From an uncultured Oscillospiraceae bacterium (GTDB lineage: Bacteria; Bacillota; Clostridia; Oscillospirales; Oscillospiraceae), in the NCBI GenBank assembly GCA_944385195.1, contig CALWWH010000234.1, positions 1 through 6,249 on the forward strand: 6,249 bases of DNA, written 5' to 3'. The notes under the pieces were generated by a model that saw only the letters and a program-made list of their open reading frames with translations, had not been told where the DNA came from and searched no databases. A program made the position numbers and the translations under genes. Positions 6,154 to 6,249 of this stretch are shown here, one piece after another; position 1 is the stretch's first letter, and each line of letters begins with the position of its first letter.

Positions 6154-6249
6154 TCAGCCCTCCATTTTCCGCAGCAGGCGCACAAAGGCGCCCTCCTCAA
6201 TGCCGTCCAGCAGCTCACGGCTGAGGCAGTGGACGGTGAATTGATTGCC
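6154..6249 (-). CDS. mnhE: Na+/H+ antiporter subunit E (MrpE/MnhE), C-terminal fragment
   Basis: Only the last 31 codons lie in the window; the gene begins beyond the right edge. The fragment reads GNQFTVHCLS near its start and ends in FVRLLRKMEG followed by TGA. A hydrophilic tail with a short strand, a 'HCL' element and a terminal 'F...LRKME' is what the C-terminal cytosolic end of MrpE family proteins looks like. MrpE is a small membrane subunit of the multisubunit Mrp antiporter, needed for full complex activity but not itself an antiporter-type channel. The stop codon lies one base upstream of the start of the mnhF gene, and the latter's ribosome binding site is inside this coding sequence, so the two are likely translationally coupled. 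The identification rests on a short tail plus its position directly before subunits F and G, where E is expected. Confidence 0.8.
   Translation of the reverse strand, partial: GNQFTVHCLSRELLDGIEEGAFVRLLRKMEG

Noticed and set aside
6153..6218. Longer N-terminus for subunit F starting at 6218
   Set aside because: It would overlap the mnhE reading frame by more than 60 bp and adds an Arg/Cys-rich stretch absent from the family; the ATG at 6152 has a proper GGAGG.
3960..6249. A classical complex I (nuo) operon
   Set aside because: C and the D proteins resemble NuoK and NuoL/M/N, but subunits E, F, G, the DUF4040 protein and MnhB are specific to Mrp-type complexes, and no NuoA, H or J is visible in the window.

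Overview
The window is a single, tightly packed operon read entirely on the minus strand (transcription runs from 6249 down to 1). It encodes the membrane arm of an Mrp-type cation/proton antiporter, or of an Mrp-derived respiratory complex (Mbh/Mbs-like). Both ends are cut inside genes: the operon begins upstream of 6249 and continues past position 1. No promoter, RNA gene, mobile element, CRISPR array or obvious terminator is visible.

Order in the direction of transcription: (1) C-terminal end of MrpE/MnhE, 6249-6154; (2) MrpF/MnhF, 6152-5859; (3) MrpG/MnhG, 5862-5515; (4) a 91-residue DUF4040/MbhD-like protein equal to one piece of the MrpA C-terminus, 5528-5253; (5) a fused protein with an MbhE-like module (the other MrpA C-terminal piece) followed by an MrpB/MnhB domain, 5266-4331; (6) MrpC/MnhC (NuoK-like), 4331-3960; (7-9) three consecutive, clearly different proton-translocating antiporter-type subunits (NuoL/M/N-like), here called D1 (3945-2422), D2 (2380-926) and D3 (913 to beyond 1, truncated). 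Most junctions overlap or have short gaps, and nearly every gene has a purine-rich Shine-Dalgarno sequence, so the genes are probably co-transcribed and in places translationally coupled.

The order E-F-G-(A' pieces)-B-C-D differs from the A-B-C-D-E-F-G order of the classic Bacillus mrp operon. It matches the Mrp-like half of the archaeal membrane-bound hydrogenase (Mbh) and sulfur-reducing (Mbs/Mbx) operons. A full-length MrpA is not present. Its parts appear as separate genes, and there are three antiporter-type subunits instead of the usual two. The main open question is whether the operon continues to the left of position 1 into hydrogenase- or Nuo-like catalytic genes. If it does, this would be a respiratory complex rather than a stand-alone antiporter.

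The organism is probably a GC-rich member of the Firmicutes, for example a gut-type Clostridia (Oscillospiraceae-like) bacterium. This is inferred from strong GGAGG-type ribosome binding sites, dense operon packing and the general character of the proteins; it is not shown by any marker gene in the window.
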